DNA of 64,000 nt from an uncultured Coriobacteriaceae bacterium (GCA_902786015.1 CADAAU010000003.1:62001-126000); one strand, 5' to 3'. Numbered from the stretch's first letter, positions 45,001-52,969 are shown. Notes: generated from the sequence alone by a model not told the origin. Made by a program: numbers and translations.

Positions 45001-46299
45001 GCGGCTACCTACTCGGGCAAGGCGATAACTCCCGGCGTAACGGTTAAATGCGGTTCCGCCACGGTCCCCGCCTCCGGTTACAGCGTCTCGTATGCCAACA
45101 ACGTCAACGCTGGCACGGCCACTGTCACCGTCAAGGGCAAGGGCAACTACACCGGCACGAAGTCCGCCACGTTCAAGATCAATCCGGCTTCCATTAGCGG
45201 CATTTCCGTGGCTGGCCGCGTGGCGTATACCGGCTCCGCCCAGAGGCCCGGCGTCACCGTAAAATGCGGTTCCGCCACGGTCCCCGCCTCGGGATATACC
45301 GTCTCCTACGCCAACAACGTCAACGCTGGCACGGCCACTGTCACCGTCAAGGGCAAGGGCAACTACGCGGGCACGAAGTCCGCCACGTTCAAGATAGGCG
45401 CCGCCTCCATCTCTGGCATTTCTGTGGTTGGCAGCGTAACATACACGGGCGCTGCTCAGAGGCCTGGCATCACCGTAAAATCCGGTTCCTTCACGGTCCC
45501 CGCTTCGGGTTACAGCGTCTCCTACGCAAACAACGTCAACGCCGGCACGGCAACCGTCACCGTCACAGGCAAGGGCAACTACGCGGGCACGAAGTCCGCG
45601 ACCTTCAAGATAGGCGCGCTGCCAATTACGGGTGTGTCCGTGGGTGGTGTCCATGCGTACACCGGCGCCGCCCAGAGGCCCGGCGTCACCGTGCAGTCCG
45701 GATCTTCCGTGGTCCCCGCTTCGGGCTACAGCGTCTCCTACGCAAACAACGTCAACTCCGGCACGGCAACCGTCACCGTCACCGGCAAGGGCAACTACGT
45801 CGGTTCCATGTCTACCACATTCCAAATCGTCGCGCCTTCTGTAAGCTATCGCGTCCATGTGCAGACGTACGGTGACCAGCCACTGCGGAGTAACGGCGAG
45901 GAGGCGGGTACGACCGGTCAATCCAAGCGTCTGGAAGCCATCTGGATTAATTTGGATGGAGATTTCCCCGTTTCGGGTGGCATCCAGTATCGCACGCACG
46001 TACAGACCTATGGTTGGCAGGATTGGGTCTCCGATGGCAACAAGAGCGGTACCAGTGGCCAGTCCAAGCGGCTTGAGGCGATTCAGATTCAGCTCACCGG
46101 TGAGATGGCTAATCTATACGACGTGTATTATCGCACGCATGCCCAAACCTATGGTTGGCTCGGTTGGGCAAAGAACGGCGCTCAGGCGGGGACGGCGGGC
46201 TACTCAAAGCGCCTTGAGAGCATCCAAATCGTGCTCGTGCCCAAGGGTGGACAAGCGCCCGGGCAAACCGATGATTGCTTCCGCGAACGCCAACGCTAA
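42013..46299 (+). CDS. Surface subtilisin-like serine protease with Ig-like and ChW repeats
   Basis: A 1428-residue secreted protein. Signal peptide (~1-31, ending AHA-DG), S8 propeptide (~32-120, YVPGEVVVVYEEE), then the subtilase domain with Asp162 (VVVIDTGCYLNHEDL), His212 (NGHGTHVCG) and Ser386 (LIGTSQATPVVAG), all present. Three MBG/bacterial Ig-like domains (~460-900) are followed by five ~75-residue repeats with SYANNVNAGTATVTVKGKGN (~915-1276). Three C-terminal ChW repeats follow (YRTHVQTYGWQDW type, ~1276-1411), which are thought to attach proteins to cell walls. AGGAA lies 6 nt before the ATG at 42013, which also gives a proper signal peptide. The position right after the giant adhesin suggests that it may process surface proteins; this is inference from position. 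Confidence 0.92.
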   Translation: MNARRWYQLFSLMPCVLLALFVLAPVQVAHADGEYVPGEVVVVYEEEVPTAKTEQDIQKLGYEVEEQVTEPVAEKAAVAEVPKNTSVEEAVVELESLDGVALAQPNYIYHLVDPASEVDDQDTITNDTYQKRELLQNLKLASLHQAWDLAKTNKSVSVVVIDTGCYLNHEDLRNNVDWNHAWDFVSTKNAEGVSLTSAMGSNSSDVGDFNGHGTHVCGVVAAEANNSVGIAGVSYNANIIPMRVLDESGNGTTTSVIRALNKALALKHDGVNVRVVNMSLGGEGTDEALCRLIGTLADEGILCVCAAGNESSAGPEIPADAPDAISVMAVDKDNKHTYYTNYKEGSNINTGKTISAMGGGGSNNPDYVWSSYKGGESAYAGLIGTSQATPVVAGTAALVFAANPSLSAREVREILMSTADPINGNSNYSYKDGASSGSVNAYKAVAAAQNLAVDDVSIPQAEQLTYTGTEQAGVVSNDAYELQTIDLASREEAIELSDFSEVPSEQIRDGARATDVGVYQTVVQLKSGYMWEDNTSQDKSVVWEITPAPLTATYKDVVLLVGDTVPTDVEVTGFVNDETTQTAAGYLAPDLDLGGAADTDGKAILPEGEEEHEYAVQLTGGSADNYEFQTYAQGTVKVARKLRVEVPQAQDLDYNGKNQMGVPTGKDYELVGGEQKNAGTYTTTVRLKDSERQEWTDGTTADKTISWTIQKAPLEVRYNGGKVLLNTAVKDIPTGMTVTGFVNGETEKTLQGFAYPGLVQITLAGSSVLAEGDSLQSADLEASGVTGVVAIDNNVTSTVGVKYLMPAVVGIEVAGVSKGDPTANYKFKTGWSGELTVYGKATVPTVANKAYNGSDQKGVTGGAHCKVTGTTSAKNVGTYTATATVEKYYIWPNKTPNDTQEQRKLTWKITAANMSGASISGVGAATYTGKAIAPSPTVKLGSVTLKKDADYTVSYANNVNAGTATVTVKGKGNYTGSKSVMFKINPASITGIAGIGAATYSGKAITPGVTVKCGSATVPASGYSVSYANNVNAGTATVTVKGKGNYTGTKSATFKINPASISGISVAGRVAYTGSAQRPGVTVKCGSATVPASGYTVSYANNVNAGTATVTVKGKGNYAGTKSATFKIGAASISGISVVGSVTYTGAAQRPGITVKSGSFTVPASGYSVSYANNVNAGTATVTVTGKGNYAGTKSATFKIGALPITGVSVGGVHAYTGAAQRPGVTVQSGSSVVPASGYSVSYANNVNSGTATVTVTGKGNYVGSMSTTFQIVAPSVSYRVHVQTYGDQPLRSNGEEAGTTGQSKRLEAIWINLDGDFPVSGGIQYRTHVQTYGWQDWVSDGNKSGTSGQSKRLEAIQIQLTGEMANLYDVYYRTHAQTYGWLGWAKNGAQAGTAGYSKRLESIQIVLVPKGGQAPGQTDDCFRERQR
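44750..45840 (+). repeat. Five tandem ~225-bp Ig-like repeats in the protease gene
   Basis: The coding repeat SGYxVSYANNVNAGTATVTV occurs five times with high DNA identity, especially copies 2-5 (GTCTCSTAYGCMAACAACGT-type stretches). Copy 1 is the most diverged (KKDADYTVSYANN). High identity implies recent duplication or ongoing homogenisation. Confidence 0.85.
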
Positions 46300-46350
46300 T
46301 TGCAAGAGAAGGCGGGGCCAAATATCCTCTGGACCCGCTTGAATTTGTTA

Positions 46351-46378
46351 TGGAACAGGGGACGGGTTTTTTGTTCCA
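46351..46378 (+). terminator. Terminator-like hairpin after the protease gene
   Basis: Arms TGGAACA (46351-46357) and TGTTCCA (46372-46378), with a T6 run inside the 3' side of the loop. It resembles an eroded family B palindrome (GGAACA ... TGTTCC). The convergent activase gene ends at 46429. Confidence 0.45.
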
Positions 46379-46428
46379 CGCCCCCTGCCCCACAACGGGC
46401 GCGTAACGGGAACGGAAAAATTACACGG

Positions 46429-47337
46429 CTAGAAAAAGGCTTCTATGCCCTCGTTGAGGTAGGTCTGCCGGTACTGTTCAAGGTCCTCGGGGTGCAGGTT
46501 CTGCGTGCCGTGCATGGAGTAGGGCATTCCAAGAAGCTCGTACTTGGTCTCGCCATAATTGTGGAAGGGGAGGAGCTGTACGCGGGTGCTGCCGGCATCG
46601 AGAAGCCAACGGGCCATCGCGCGAGCGTCTTCGAGGTTGTCGTTGAAGCCTGGGATGACGGGAGTACGGGGCAGCACGTCTGGATGATGAACCAGCGCCC
46701 AGCGTAGGTTCTCGAGCATGAGGTCGGCCCGGGCGCTTGCATGGTCGCGGAGCTTGGCAGGATCGATGTGCTTGAGGTCGATGAGCATGTGGTCGAGCAG
46801 CATTGCGATGCGCTGGAACGTCTTTGCGGGTACGTGCGCCTCGGTCTCGATGCAGGTGTCGATGCCCTTGTCGCGCAGTCGGACGAGCAATTCCTCGCAG
46901 AAGTCAGGCCAGGTGAGTGCCTCGCCGCCGCTGAGCGTCACGCCGCCACCGGAGTCCTCATAAAAAGGCTGGTCCTGGAGGCACACGTGCAGGACCTCGT
47001 CCACCGTCTTGGTCTCGCCGGTACACGTGAGGGCGTGTGTGGGACAGGCGGCGACGGCGGCCTTAGCCTCGGGCGCGTCACCGCGCAAGGCACGCACGTC
47101 TATGTGACGCTTGCGCGCGCGATTGGCGGCCTTGGCATTGGGTGCGGCTGCGAGGCAGGCCCCGCATCCCACGCAGGCGCTTTCCTTCCACTCGAGCTGC
47201 GGTGCGCGCTGCTGGCTCTCGGGGTTCGAGCACCATGCGCAGCGCAGCGGACATCCCTTGAGGAAGACGACGGTGCGGATGCCCGGCCCATCGTCGAGGC
47301 TGAACTTCTGTATGTTGAACACTGTTGCCGTCTGCAT
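46429..47337 (-). CDS. Glycyl radical enzyme activating enzyme (radical SAM)
   Basis: A 302-residue radical-SAM activase that uses SAM and a [4Fe-4S] cluster to place the glycyl radical on its partner enzyme. The cluster motif is CPLRCAWC (CxxxCxxC), preceded by the GRE-activase signature DDGPGIRTVVFLKG. A ferredoxin-like insertion follows (CVGCGACLAAAP and a later ACPTHALTC), but some expected cysteines of a two-cluster insert are missing. GGGVTLSGGEAL is the SAM-binding GGE region. The ATG at 47337 is preceded by AGGACAGG. It is divergent from the glycyl radical enzyme gene, its obvious partner. E. coli YbiY/PflC have the same role. Confidence 0.92.
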   Translation of the reverse strand: MQTATVFNIQKFSLDDGPGIRTVVFLKGCPLRCAWCSNPESQQRAPQLEWKESACVGCGACLAAAPNAKAANRARKRHIDVRALRGDAPEAKAAVAACPTHALTCTGETKTVDEVLHVCLQDQPFYEDSGGGVTLSGGEALTWPDFCEELLVRLRDKGIDTCIETEAHVPAKTFQRIAMLLDHMLIDLKHIDPAKLRDHASARADLMLENLRWALVHHPDVLPRTPVIPGFNDNLEDARAMARWLLDAGSTRVQLLPFHNYGETKYELLGMPYSMHGTQNLHPEDLEQYRQTYLNEGIEAFF

Positions 47338-47379
47338 GCCTGTCCTTTCTTGTTTACACACATACGATAGTATCATAAG

Positions 47380-47470
47380 TTACGAACGGAAGCATAAGTA
47401 AAATTGAACAAAATAATACCTTGACTGTCCATAAGCATTCTCCTAGAATGATTTACGAACGAAAGCAAAC
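47380..47470. promoter_or_regulatory. Promoter of the glycyl radical enzyme gene with paired operators
   Basis: A strong promoter has TTGACT (47421-47426), a 17-nt spacer and TAGAAT (47444-47449). Two direct copies of TTACGAACGRAAGCAWA lie at 47380-47397 and 47453-47470, 73 bp apart (about seven helical turns). The second overlaps the expected transcription start and the first lies between the promoter and the divergent activase gene. The CTTTCGTTCG-like complement resembles operators of DeoR-family sugar repressors. Repression by looping of both genes is plausible. Confidence 0.65.
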
Positions 47471-47499
47471 ATGGTTCCTAAAGAGAAGGGATTGCATTC

Positions 47500-49917
47500 A
47501 TGGAGAACCGCGAGCACTTCGGAGCACTTACCGAGCGCATGCAGGCATACCGTGAGGAGGTGCTCGACGAGCGACCCTTCGTAGACGCGGAACGCGCCGT
47601 GCTGTACACGGAGTCATACCGTCAGACGCTCGACCAGCCGCCCGTGATGCGCCGCGCTCTGGCCTTCGCGCACGTGCTCGACCACATGACCATCTACATC
47701 GAGGACAAGACACTGATCGCCGGCAACCAGGCCACCAAGAACGGCAACGCGCCGGTCTTCCCCGAATACACGCTCGGCTTCGTGATTGACGAGCTCGACC
47801 TCTTCGAGAGGCGCGACGGTGACGTGTTCTACATGACCGAGGAGGACAAGCAGGCCGTTCGCGACATCGCGCCTTTTTGGGAGGGCAACACCCTGCGTGA
47901 CCACGGGTTGGCGATGCTTCCCGACGAGTTGTCTCCCTTCATGGAGACCGGCGTCTTTGGCATGGAGGGCAAGCTCAACGCCGGCGACGCGCACCTTGCC
48001 ATCAACCACGCGCGCATGCTCAGGGAGGGCCTGCGCGGCTACGAGGAGCGTGCCCGCACCGCAAAGGACGGGCTAGACCTCGCCGACCCCGAGGCCGTGA
48101 ACAAGTACGCCTTCTACAAGGCCGTGCTCGTGGTCATCGACGCCGTGCGCCGCTGGGCCAGCCGCTACTCCGAGCTGGCCGCCGAGCAGGCCGCCGCGTG
48201 CGACGACCCCACCCGCAGGGCTGAGCTCGAGCGCATGGCAGTCGCCTGCGCCCGTGTGCCCTACGAGCCGGCCGAGACCTTCTTCGAGGCCGTGCAGGCC
48301 GTGTGGTTCAGCCAGGTGCTCCTGCAGATCGAGTCCAACGGCCACTCGCTCAGCTTCGGCCGCTTCGACCAGTACATGCATCCGTACTACGAGGCCGACC
48401 TCGCCGCTGGCCGCATCACCGAGGACGAGGCGCTCGAGCTTCTCACCAACCTCTGGATCAAGACGCTCACCGTGCAGAAGATCCGCAGCCAGGCGCACAC
48501 CTACAGCTCGGCCGGCAGTCCCATGTACCAGAACGTGACCATCGGCGGCCAGACGCCCGACACCCACGAGGACGCCGTCAACCCCATGAGCTGGCTCGTT
48601 TTGCGCTCCGTCGCCCAGACCCGCCTCACGCAGCCGAACCTCACCGTGCGCTACCACGCTGGCCTCGACCCGGCGTTCTTCGACGAGTGCGTGGAGGTCA
48701 TGAAGCTGGGGTTCGGCATGCCTGCCCTCAACAACGACGAGATCATCATCCCCAGCTTCATCGCCTGGGGCGTGAGCGAGTACGACGCCTACAACTACTC
48801 CGCCATCGGCTGCGTCGAGACAGCCGTGCCCGGCCGCTGGGGCTACCGCTGCACCGGAATGAGCTACATCAACTTCCCGCGCCTGCTGCTGTGCGCCATG
48901 AACGGGGGAGTGGACCTCACCTCGGGCAAGCGCTTCGTGGAGGGGCACGGGAACTTCCTCGAGTGGGAGACCTTCGACGAGCTCATGGCCGCTTGGGACG
49001 CGAGCCTGCGCGAGATGACCAAGTGGTCCGCCGTGGTGGAGAACGCCATCGACAAGGCCTCCGAGCGCGAGGTGCCCGACGTGCTCTGCTCCGCCCTCAC
49101 CGACGACTGCATCGCGCGCGGCAAGACCATCAAGGAGGGTGGCGCGGTCTACGACTTCATATCTGGCCTGCAGGTGGGCATCGCCAACATGGCCGACAGC
49201 CTTGCCGCCATCAAGAAGCTCGTCTACGAGGAGGGTCGAATTTCGCGGCAGCAGCTATGGGACGCGCTGATAAGCGACTTCGCCGGCGAGGAGGGCGCAC
49301 GCATCCAGCAGATGCTCGTCGACGGCGCCCCCAAGTACGGCAACGACGACGACTACGTGGACCAGCTGGCAGTCGACTGCTACGCCCCCTACATCGACGA
49401 GGTTGCCAAGTACCCAAGCACGCGCTACGGTCGCGGCCCCATCGGCGGCATCCGCTACGCCGGCACGAGCTCCATCAGCGCGAACGTGGGCCAGGGCATG
49501 GGCACCATGGCAACGCCTGACGGCCGCCACGCACACGAGCCGCTGGCCGAGGGCTGCAGCCCCGCGCACAACTGCGACAAGCAGGGCCCGACGGCCGTCT
49601 TCAAGTCCGTCTCAAAGCTCCCGACAGATAAGATCACCGGTGGCGTGCTGCTCAACCAGAAGGTGACGCCCACGATGCTTGCCCGCGAAGAGAACAAGGT
49701 GAAGCTCGAGATGATGCTGCGAACCTTCTTCAACCGCCTGCACGGCTACCACGTGCAGTTTAACGTGGTGGACCGTGCGACACTGCTCGACGCGCAGGCG
49801 CACCCCGAGCGGCACAAGGACCTGATCGTGCGCGTGGCCGGGTACAGCGCGTTCTTCAACGTGCTGAGCAAGGCGACGCAGGACGACATCATCGACCGTA
49901 CTGAGCAGGTGCTGTAG
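47500..49917 (+). CDS. Glycyl radical enzyme, PflD/YbiW type
   Basis: An 805-residue anaerobic radical enzyme with the thiyl Cys438 in AIGCVETAVPG and the glycyl residue Gly781 in RVAGYSAFFNVL. The Cys-x-Glu (CVE, Glu440) is typical of eliminase/lyase-type members. True pyruvate formate-lyase has two adjacent cysteines instead, so this is not PFL. The neighbouring activase and FSA-type aldolase reproduce the E. coli ybiW-ybiY-fsaA set, whose enzyme is reported to open the ring of 1,5-anhydroglucitol-6-phosphate to 1-deoxyfructose-6-phosphate. A related activity is the best guess, but the anhydromannitol phosphate form (PflD-like) cannot be excluded. GAGAAGGGA precedes the ATG. Confidence 0.85.
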   Translation: MENREHFGALTERMQAYREEVLDERPFVDAERAVLYTESYRQTLDQPPVMRRALAFAHVLDHMTIYIEDKTLIAGNQATKNGNAPVFPEYTLGFVIDELDLFERRDGDVFYMTEEDKQAVRDIAPFWEGNTLRDHGLAMLPDELSPFMETGVFGMEGKLNAGDAHLAINHARMLREGLRGYEERARTAKDGLDLADPEAVNKYAFYKAVLVVIDAVRRWASRYSELAAEQAAACDDPTRRAELERMAVACARVPYEPAETFFEAVQAVWFSQVLLQIESNGHSLSFGRFDQYMHPYYEADLAAGRITEDEALELLTNLWIKTLTVQKIRSQAHTYSSAGSPMYQNVTIGGQTPDTHEDAVNPMSWLVLRSVAQTRLTQPNLTVRYHAGLDPAFFDECVEVMKLGFGMPALNNDEIIIPSFIAWGVSEYDAYNYSAIGCVETAVPGRWGYRCTGMSYINFPRLLLCAMNGGVDLTSGKRFVEGHGNFLEWETFDELMAAWDASLREMTKWSAVVENAIDKASEREVPDVLCSALTDDCIARGKTIKEGGAVYDFISGLQVGIANMADSLAAIKKLVYEEGRISRQQLWDALISDFAGEEGARIQQMLVDGAPKYGNDDDYVDQLAVDCYAPYIDEVAKYPSTRYGRGPIGGIRYAGTSSISANVGQGMGTMATPDGRHAHEPLAEGCSPAHNCDKQGPTAVFKSVSKLPTDKITGGVLLNQKVTPTMLAREENKVKLEMMLRTFFNRLHGYHVQFNVVDRATLLDAQAHPERHKDLIVRVAGYSAFFNVLSKATQDDIIDRTEQVL

Positions 49918-49920
49918 GAA

Positions 49921-49998
49921 GGCGGTGGCGGTCTTTGCCTCCTGCTCGAACAGTCCTCGTTCCTGCGGAGCTCGCATGAGACGAGGACCGCCATCGCC
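49921..49998 (+). terminator. Long structured hairpin after the glycyl radical enzyme gene
   Basis: GGCGGTGGCGGTC (49921-49933) pairs with GACCGCCATCGCC (49986-49998) with one G·U. An inner stem CCTCGT/ACGAGG extends it. There is no U-tract after it, so it may protect or partly terminate the transcript ahead of the aldolase gene. Confidence 0.5.
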
Positions 49999-50079
49999 TC
50001 CATCCCATCTCATATTATTAGACCAGTGATAGAAGTTGGTGCGCCGCTGTGCGGCGCTGAAAGCAGAAAGGAAACGACC

Positions 50080-50745
50080 ATGGAGTTCTTCATCGACAGT
50101 GCCGATATCGAGGCCATTCGCGAGCTGTGCGAATACCTGCCTATTGATGGGGTGACCACCAATCCCACCATCATCACCAAGAGCGGCAAGGAGCCGGAGC
50201 AGGTCTTTGCCGAGCTATGCGAGGTACTTACCGATGACCAGAAGATTATCGCCCAGGTCGTGAGCCTGGATTACGATGGTATCTTGGCCGAGGCCGAGAA
50301 GATCGCCCAGGTTCGCGGCGGCAAGAACATCGTCGTCAAGATCCCCGTCACCTGCGAGGGCCTGCGCGCCATCCCCGCCGTCAAGGCAAAGGGCATCTGC
50401 GTGCTCGCCACGGGAATCTACTCGCCCGACCAGGCGTTCTGGGCCGCCAAGGCCGGCGCGGATTATCTTGCGCCCTACGTCAACCGCATGTGCAACTACG
50501 GCGACGGCGTGGGCCAGGTCGCTGAGCTCGTCGAGACGCTTGCGGTCTACGGCTTCGAGGCAAAGGTGTGCGCCGCGAGCTTCAAGAACGTGGACCAGGT
50601 GCATCAGCTGCTGGCCGCTGGCGTGCCCGCCATCACCGTGGCTCCCGATGTCATTCGCGCCATGGTCGCCCATCCCGGCACCGCCATCGCCATGGAGGAG
50701 TTTACGGCCAACTGGAAGAAGGCGTATGGACGCACGACTTTGTAG
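50080..50745 (+). CDS. fsa: Fructose-6-phosphate aldolase / transaldolase-like protein
   Basis: A 221-residue small transaldolase-family enzyme. MEFFIDSADIEAIRE at the N-terminus, DGVTTNPTII, the Schiff-base Lys87 in IVVKIPVT, and AASFKNVDQVHQL are characteristic of FSA/MipB (E. coli FsaA uses Lys85). FSA enzymes cleave fructose-6-phosphate or 1-deoxyfructose-6-phosphate to glyceraldehyde-3-phosphate plus dihydroxyacetone or hydroxyacetone. Next to a YbiW-like glycyl radical enzyme, the deoxy substrate is the more likely one. A GldA-type reductase for hydroxyacetone is not in the window. The ATG at 50080 follows AAAGGAAAC. Confidence 0.88.
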   Translation: MEFFIDSADIEAIRELCEYLPIDGVTTNPTIITKSGKEPEQVFAELCEVLTDDQKIIAQVVSLDYDGILAEAEKIAQVRGGKNIVVKIPVTCEGLRAIPAVKAKGICVLATGIYSPDQAFWAAKAGADYLAPYVNRMCNYGDGVGQVAELVETLAVYGFEAKVCAASFKNVDQVHQLLAAGVPAITVAPDVIRAMVAHPGTAIAMEEFTANWKKAYGRTTL

Positions 50746-50794
50746 ACAGCCACCAGCAAAGAGCAGCCGCGAAACCTGTGGCAAGGGATAGAGC

Positions 50795-50821
50795 GTGGCG
50801 GAGGACGCATGGAAACGCCAC
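50795..50821 (+). terminator. Possible terminator after the aldolase gene
   Basis: Stem GTGGCG (50795-50800) / CGCCAC (50816-50821), followed by CTTCTCGTTG. Only weakly T-rich. Confidence 0.35.
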
Positions 50822-50890
50822 CTTCTCGTTGAGTTGTGCACACTATGAGTTACGTGCCAGCGAAATCGTGTTCAGAAAACCCGCGATGAG

Positions 50891-52069
50891 CTACGCGCTC
50901 CGGCTGCACGTCACTACGGTCTCCACATGTTTGGTGTGCGGAAACAGGTCTACGGGCACGATTCTCTCCACACGATAGCCGCCATCGCGCAGGATTGCGA
51001 GGTCGCGCACCTGAGTGACGGGGTTGCACGAGACGTATACCACGCGTTTGGGTGCAAGCCCTACGACTCCTTCCAAAAACGCAGGGGTTGAGCCGGCGCG
51101 AGGCGGGTCAAGAACTACGGCATCGAACTGCGCGGCACTCTGCTTGGCCATCCATGTGGTGGCGTCGTCGCACACGAAGGAGCAGCGATTGTTCACGTGG
51201 TTGGCACGTGCGTTGCGGCGTGCGCATCCTACGGCATTGCTAACTTGTTCCACGCCTACGACGTGCAAATCGCACTCTTTGGCATGTGCCGCACACAAGC
51301 CTATGGTGCCGGTCCCACAGTAAGCATCCAACATCGACGTGGCGTCGCCGAGCCCCTCGATGGCGAGGGCATAGAGCACTTCGGTTTGCTCGGGATTCGT
51401 CTGATAAAAGCTCGTCGGGCCTATTTCGAACTCGCACCCCAACAGGCGATCGTGCATGATTCCAGGCCCCCAAAGCGTGTGGTTGCGTGTGCCCAGAATC
51501 GCATTCGTGCGGCGGTCGTTGACGTTTTGGACGATGGACGAGATTCGCGGATGCAACGCACGCATGCGCTGCACGAACTGCGCGGCATGCGGAAGCTTGG
51601 ACCCGTTGGTCACGATGGTAAGGAGCACATCGTTCGTGGCGTATCCCATACGTACCACTGCATGTCGAAGCACCCCACGGCCGCGATCCTCATCATAGGC
51701 CGATATGTGTAGCTCGTCAGCAATGCGCGCCACGTCACGAAGCACGCTGCGAGCCTCGGGTGCTTCCACGAGGCATTCCTTGCAATACACGATACGGTGA
51801 GAGCCCCGCTCGTAAAACCCGCAGCGCATCCTGTTGCCCGTGGCTCGTGACCCGGGCGCAAACGGCGTCGCAGCCTTGTGGCGGTACGCGAGGGGCTCTT
51901 GCATCCCGCGGACCGGCTCGACCGTCGCCCCGTCTTGCTCGGTGACCCGTGCAAAGAGCTCCTTCATGGACTCGTGCTTTCGGCGCAGCTGAAGCTCGTA
52001 CGGCACGGCCAAAAGCTCGCACCCACCGCACCTCCGTGCAATGGAACATGTAAACGTCTTGTAACTCAT
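50891..52069 (-). CDS. TrmA/RlmD-family RNA (uracil-5-)-methyltransferase
   Basis: A 392-residue SAM-dependent RNA m5U methyltransferase. It begins with CSIARRCGGC, likely [4Fe-4S] ligands together with CKEC, as in RlmCD/RumA-type enzymes. There is no obvious N-terminal TRAM domain, and the protein starts directly at the cysteine cluster. The SAM site is DAYCGTGTIGLCAA, DPPRAG follows, and the nucleophilic Cys is in YVSCNP. The target (23S rRNA U747/U1939 or a tRNA U54) cannot be set from sequence. The ATG at 52069 follows TGAGGA. It is convergent with the fsa gene. Confidence 0.87.
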   Translation of the reverse strand: MSYKTFTCSIARRCGGCELLAVPYELQLRRKHESMKELFARVTEQDGATVEPVRGMQEPLAYRHKAATPFAPGSRATGNRMRCGFYERGSHRIVYCKECLVEAPEARSVLRDVARIADELHISAYDEDRGRGVLRHAVVRMGYATNDVLLTIVTNGSKLPHAAQFVQRMRALHPRISSIVQNVNDRRTNAILGTRNHTLWGPGIMHDRLLGCEFEIGPTSFYQTNPEQTEVLYALAIEGLGDATSMLDAYCGTGTIGLCAAHAKECDLHVVGVEQVSNAVGCARRNARANHVNNRCSFVCDDATTWMAKQSAAQFDAVVLDPPRAGSTPAFLEGVVGLAPKRVVYVSCNPVTQVRDLAILRDGGYRVERIVPVDLFPHTKHVETVVTCSRSA

Positions 52070-52168
52070 ATCCTCAGTGTAACGCATTCGACTCGGCAAA
52101 ACATCGTGCGGATGTTTTGACAGAACTGATGGAAATTACAGCAAGGAAATAAACACACAGGTCAGAAA

Positions 52169-52197
52169 TTGAACACGCGTCCTAAAATGAGTAAAAT
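52169..52197 (+). promoter_or_regulatory. Promoter of the LytTR regulator gene
   Basis: TTGAAC (52169-52174), a 17-nt spacer and TAAAAT (52192-52197). The predicted start leaves a ~45-nt leader to the ATG. Confidence 0.6.
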
Positions 52198-52249
52198 GGC
52201 TAATTGCCGTTAGATGTTCGCCTTACGTTCAATATAAGGATGAATACCC

Positions 52250-52969
52250 ATGATAAACGTAATGATTGTGGATGACGAAGCCCCAGCTCGATCGGAACTG
52301 CGCTACCTGCTCGAAGAGACGGGTCGCGTAGGAAACATCGTCGAAGCAGCCAGTGCGCGCGAGGCCGTAGAGCGTCTGATGGAAAACCGTGCGGATGCCA
52401 TGTTCCTCGACATCTCCATGCCCAAGACCAGTGGCATGCAGCTTGCCGAGGCACTTCATAAGCTCAAGAACCCTCCCGCAGTTGTCTTTGTTACAGCATA
52501 CAGCGAATACGCGCTCGAGGCATTTGGCGTGGATGCGGTCGACTACCTCATGAAGCCAGTCGAAACTGCCCGTTTGGTGCAAGCGCTCGACAAGATTCAG
52601 GCACGAATCAAGCCCACGCGTCAAACAAAGCCGCCGGTGGAGCGTATCCCGGTCGAGAAGAGCGGTCGCAAGGTCTTGGTTCCTGTCGACAAAATCCGAT
52701 ACATCGAGGCCAAGGACGACTATTCTTGCATCTACACCGACACCGAGCGCTACCTTTCCACTATCTCGCTGGCTAAGCTCGAGGCAAAGCTCACGGATCA
52801 CGGCTTCTTCCGCGTACATCGAGGCTACATCGTCAACCTCGCGTACGTCGAGGATGTCGAAACGATCTCGAGTGGTATCTTGCAGCTCGGCATCAACGGC
52901 GTGGAAGGAAAGAAGATTTCAGTTTCACGGCGCCGTGTAGTGGCGCTCAAGCGAGCGTTGGGACTCTAG
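52250..52969 (+). CDS. LytTR-family response regulator
   Basis: A 239-residue two-domain regulator. The receiver domain (~1-120) has the acidic pair DDEAP, phospho-acceptor Asp54 in MFLDISMPK, and the VTAYSEYALEAFGVDAVDYLMKPV segment. The LytTR DNA-binding domain (~135-238) has IRYIEAKDDYSCIYT, YLSTISLAKLEAKL, FFRVHRGYIVNL and VSRRRVVALKRAL. LytTR regulators often control cell-wall, virulence or competence genes. No sensor kinase is adjacent, so its partner is encoded elsewhere. AAGGATG lies 8 nt before the ATG. A phosphodiesterase gene follows 20 nt after the stop and is probably cotranscribed. Confidence 0.92.
   Translation: MINVMIVDDEAPARSELRYLLEETGRVGNIVEAASAREAVERLMENRADAMFLDISMPKTSGMQLAEALHKLKNPPAVVFVTAYSEYALEAFGVDAVDYLMKPVETARLVQALDKIQARIKPTRQTKPPVERIPVEKSGRKVLVPVDKIRYIEAKDDYSCIYTDTERYLSTISLAKLEAKLTDHGFFRVHRGYIVNLAYVEDVETISSGILQLGINGVEGKKISVSRRRVVALKRALGL

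Noticed and set aside
47500..49917. Annotation as pyruvate formate-lyase (pflB)
   Set aside because: PFL needs adjacent Cys-Cys at the active site; this enzyme has a single Cys in GCVE and PflD/YbiW-type neighbours.
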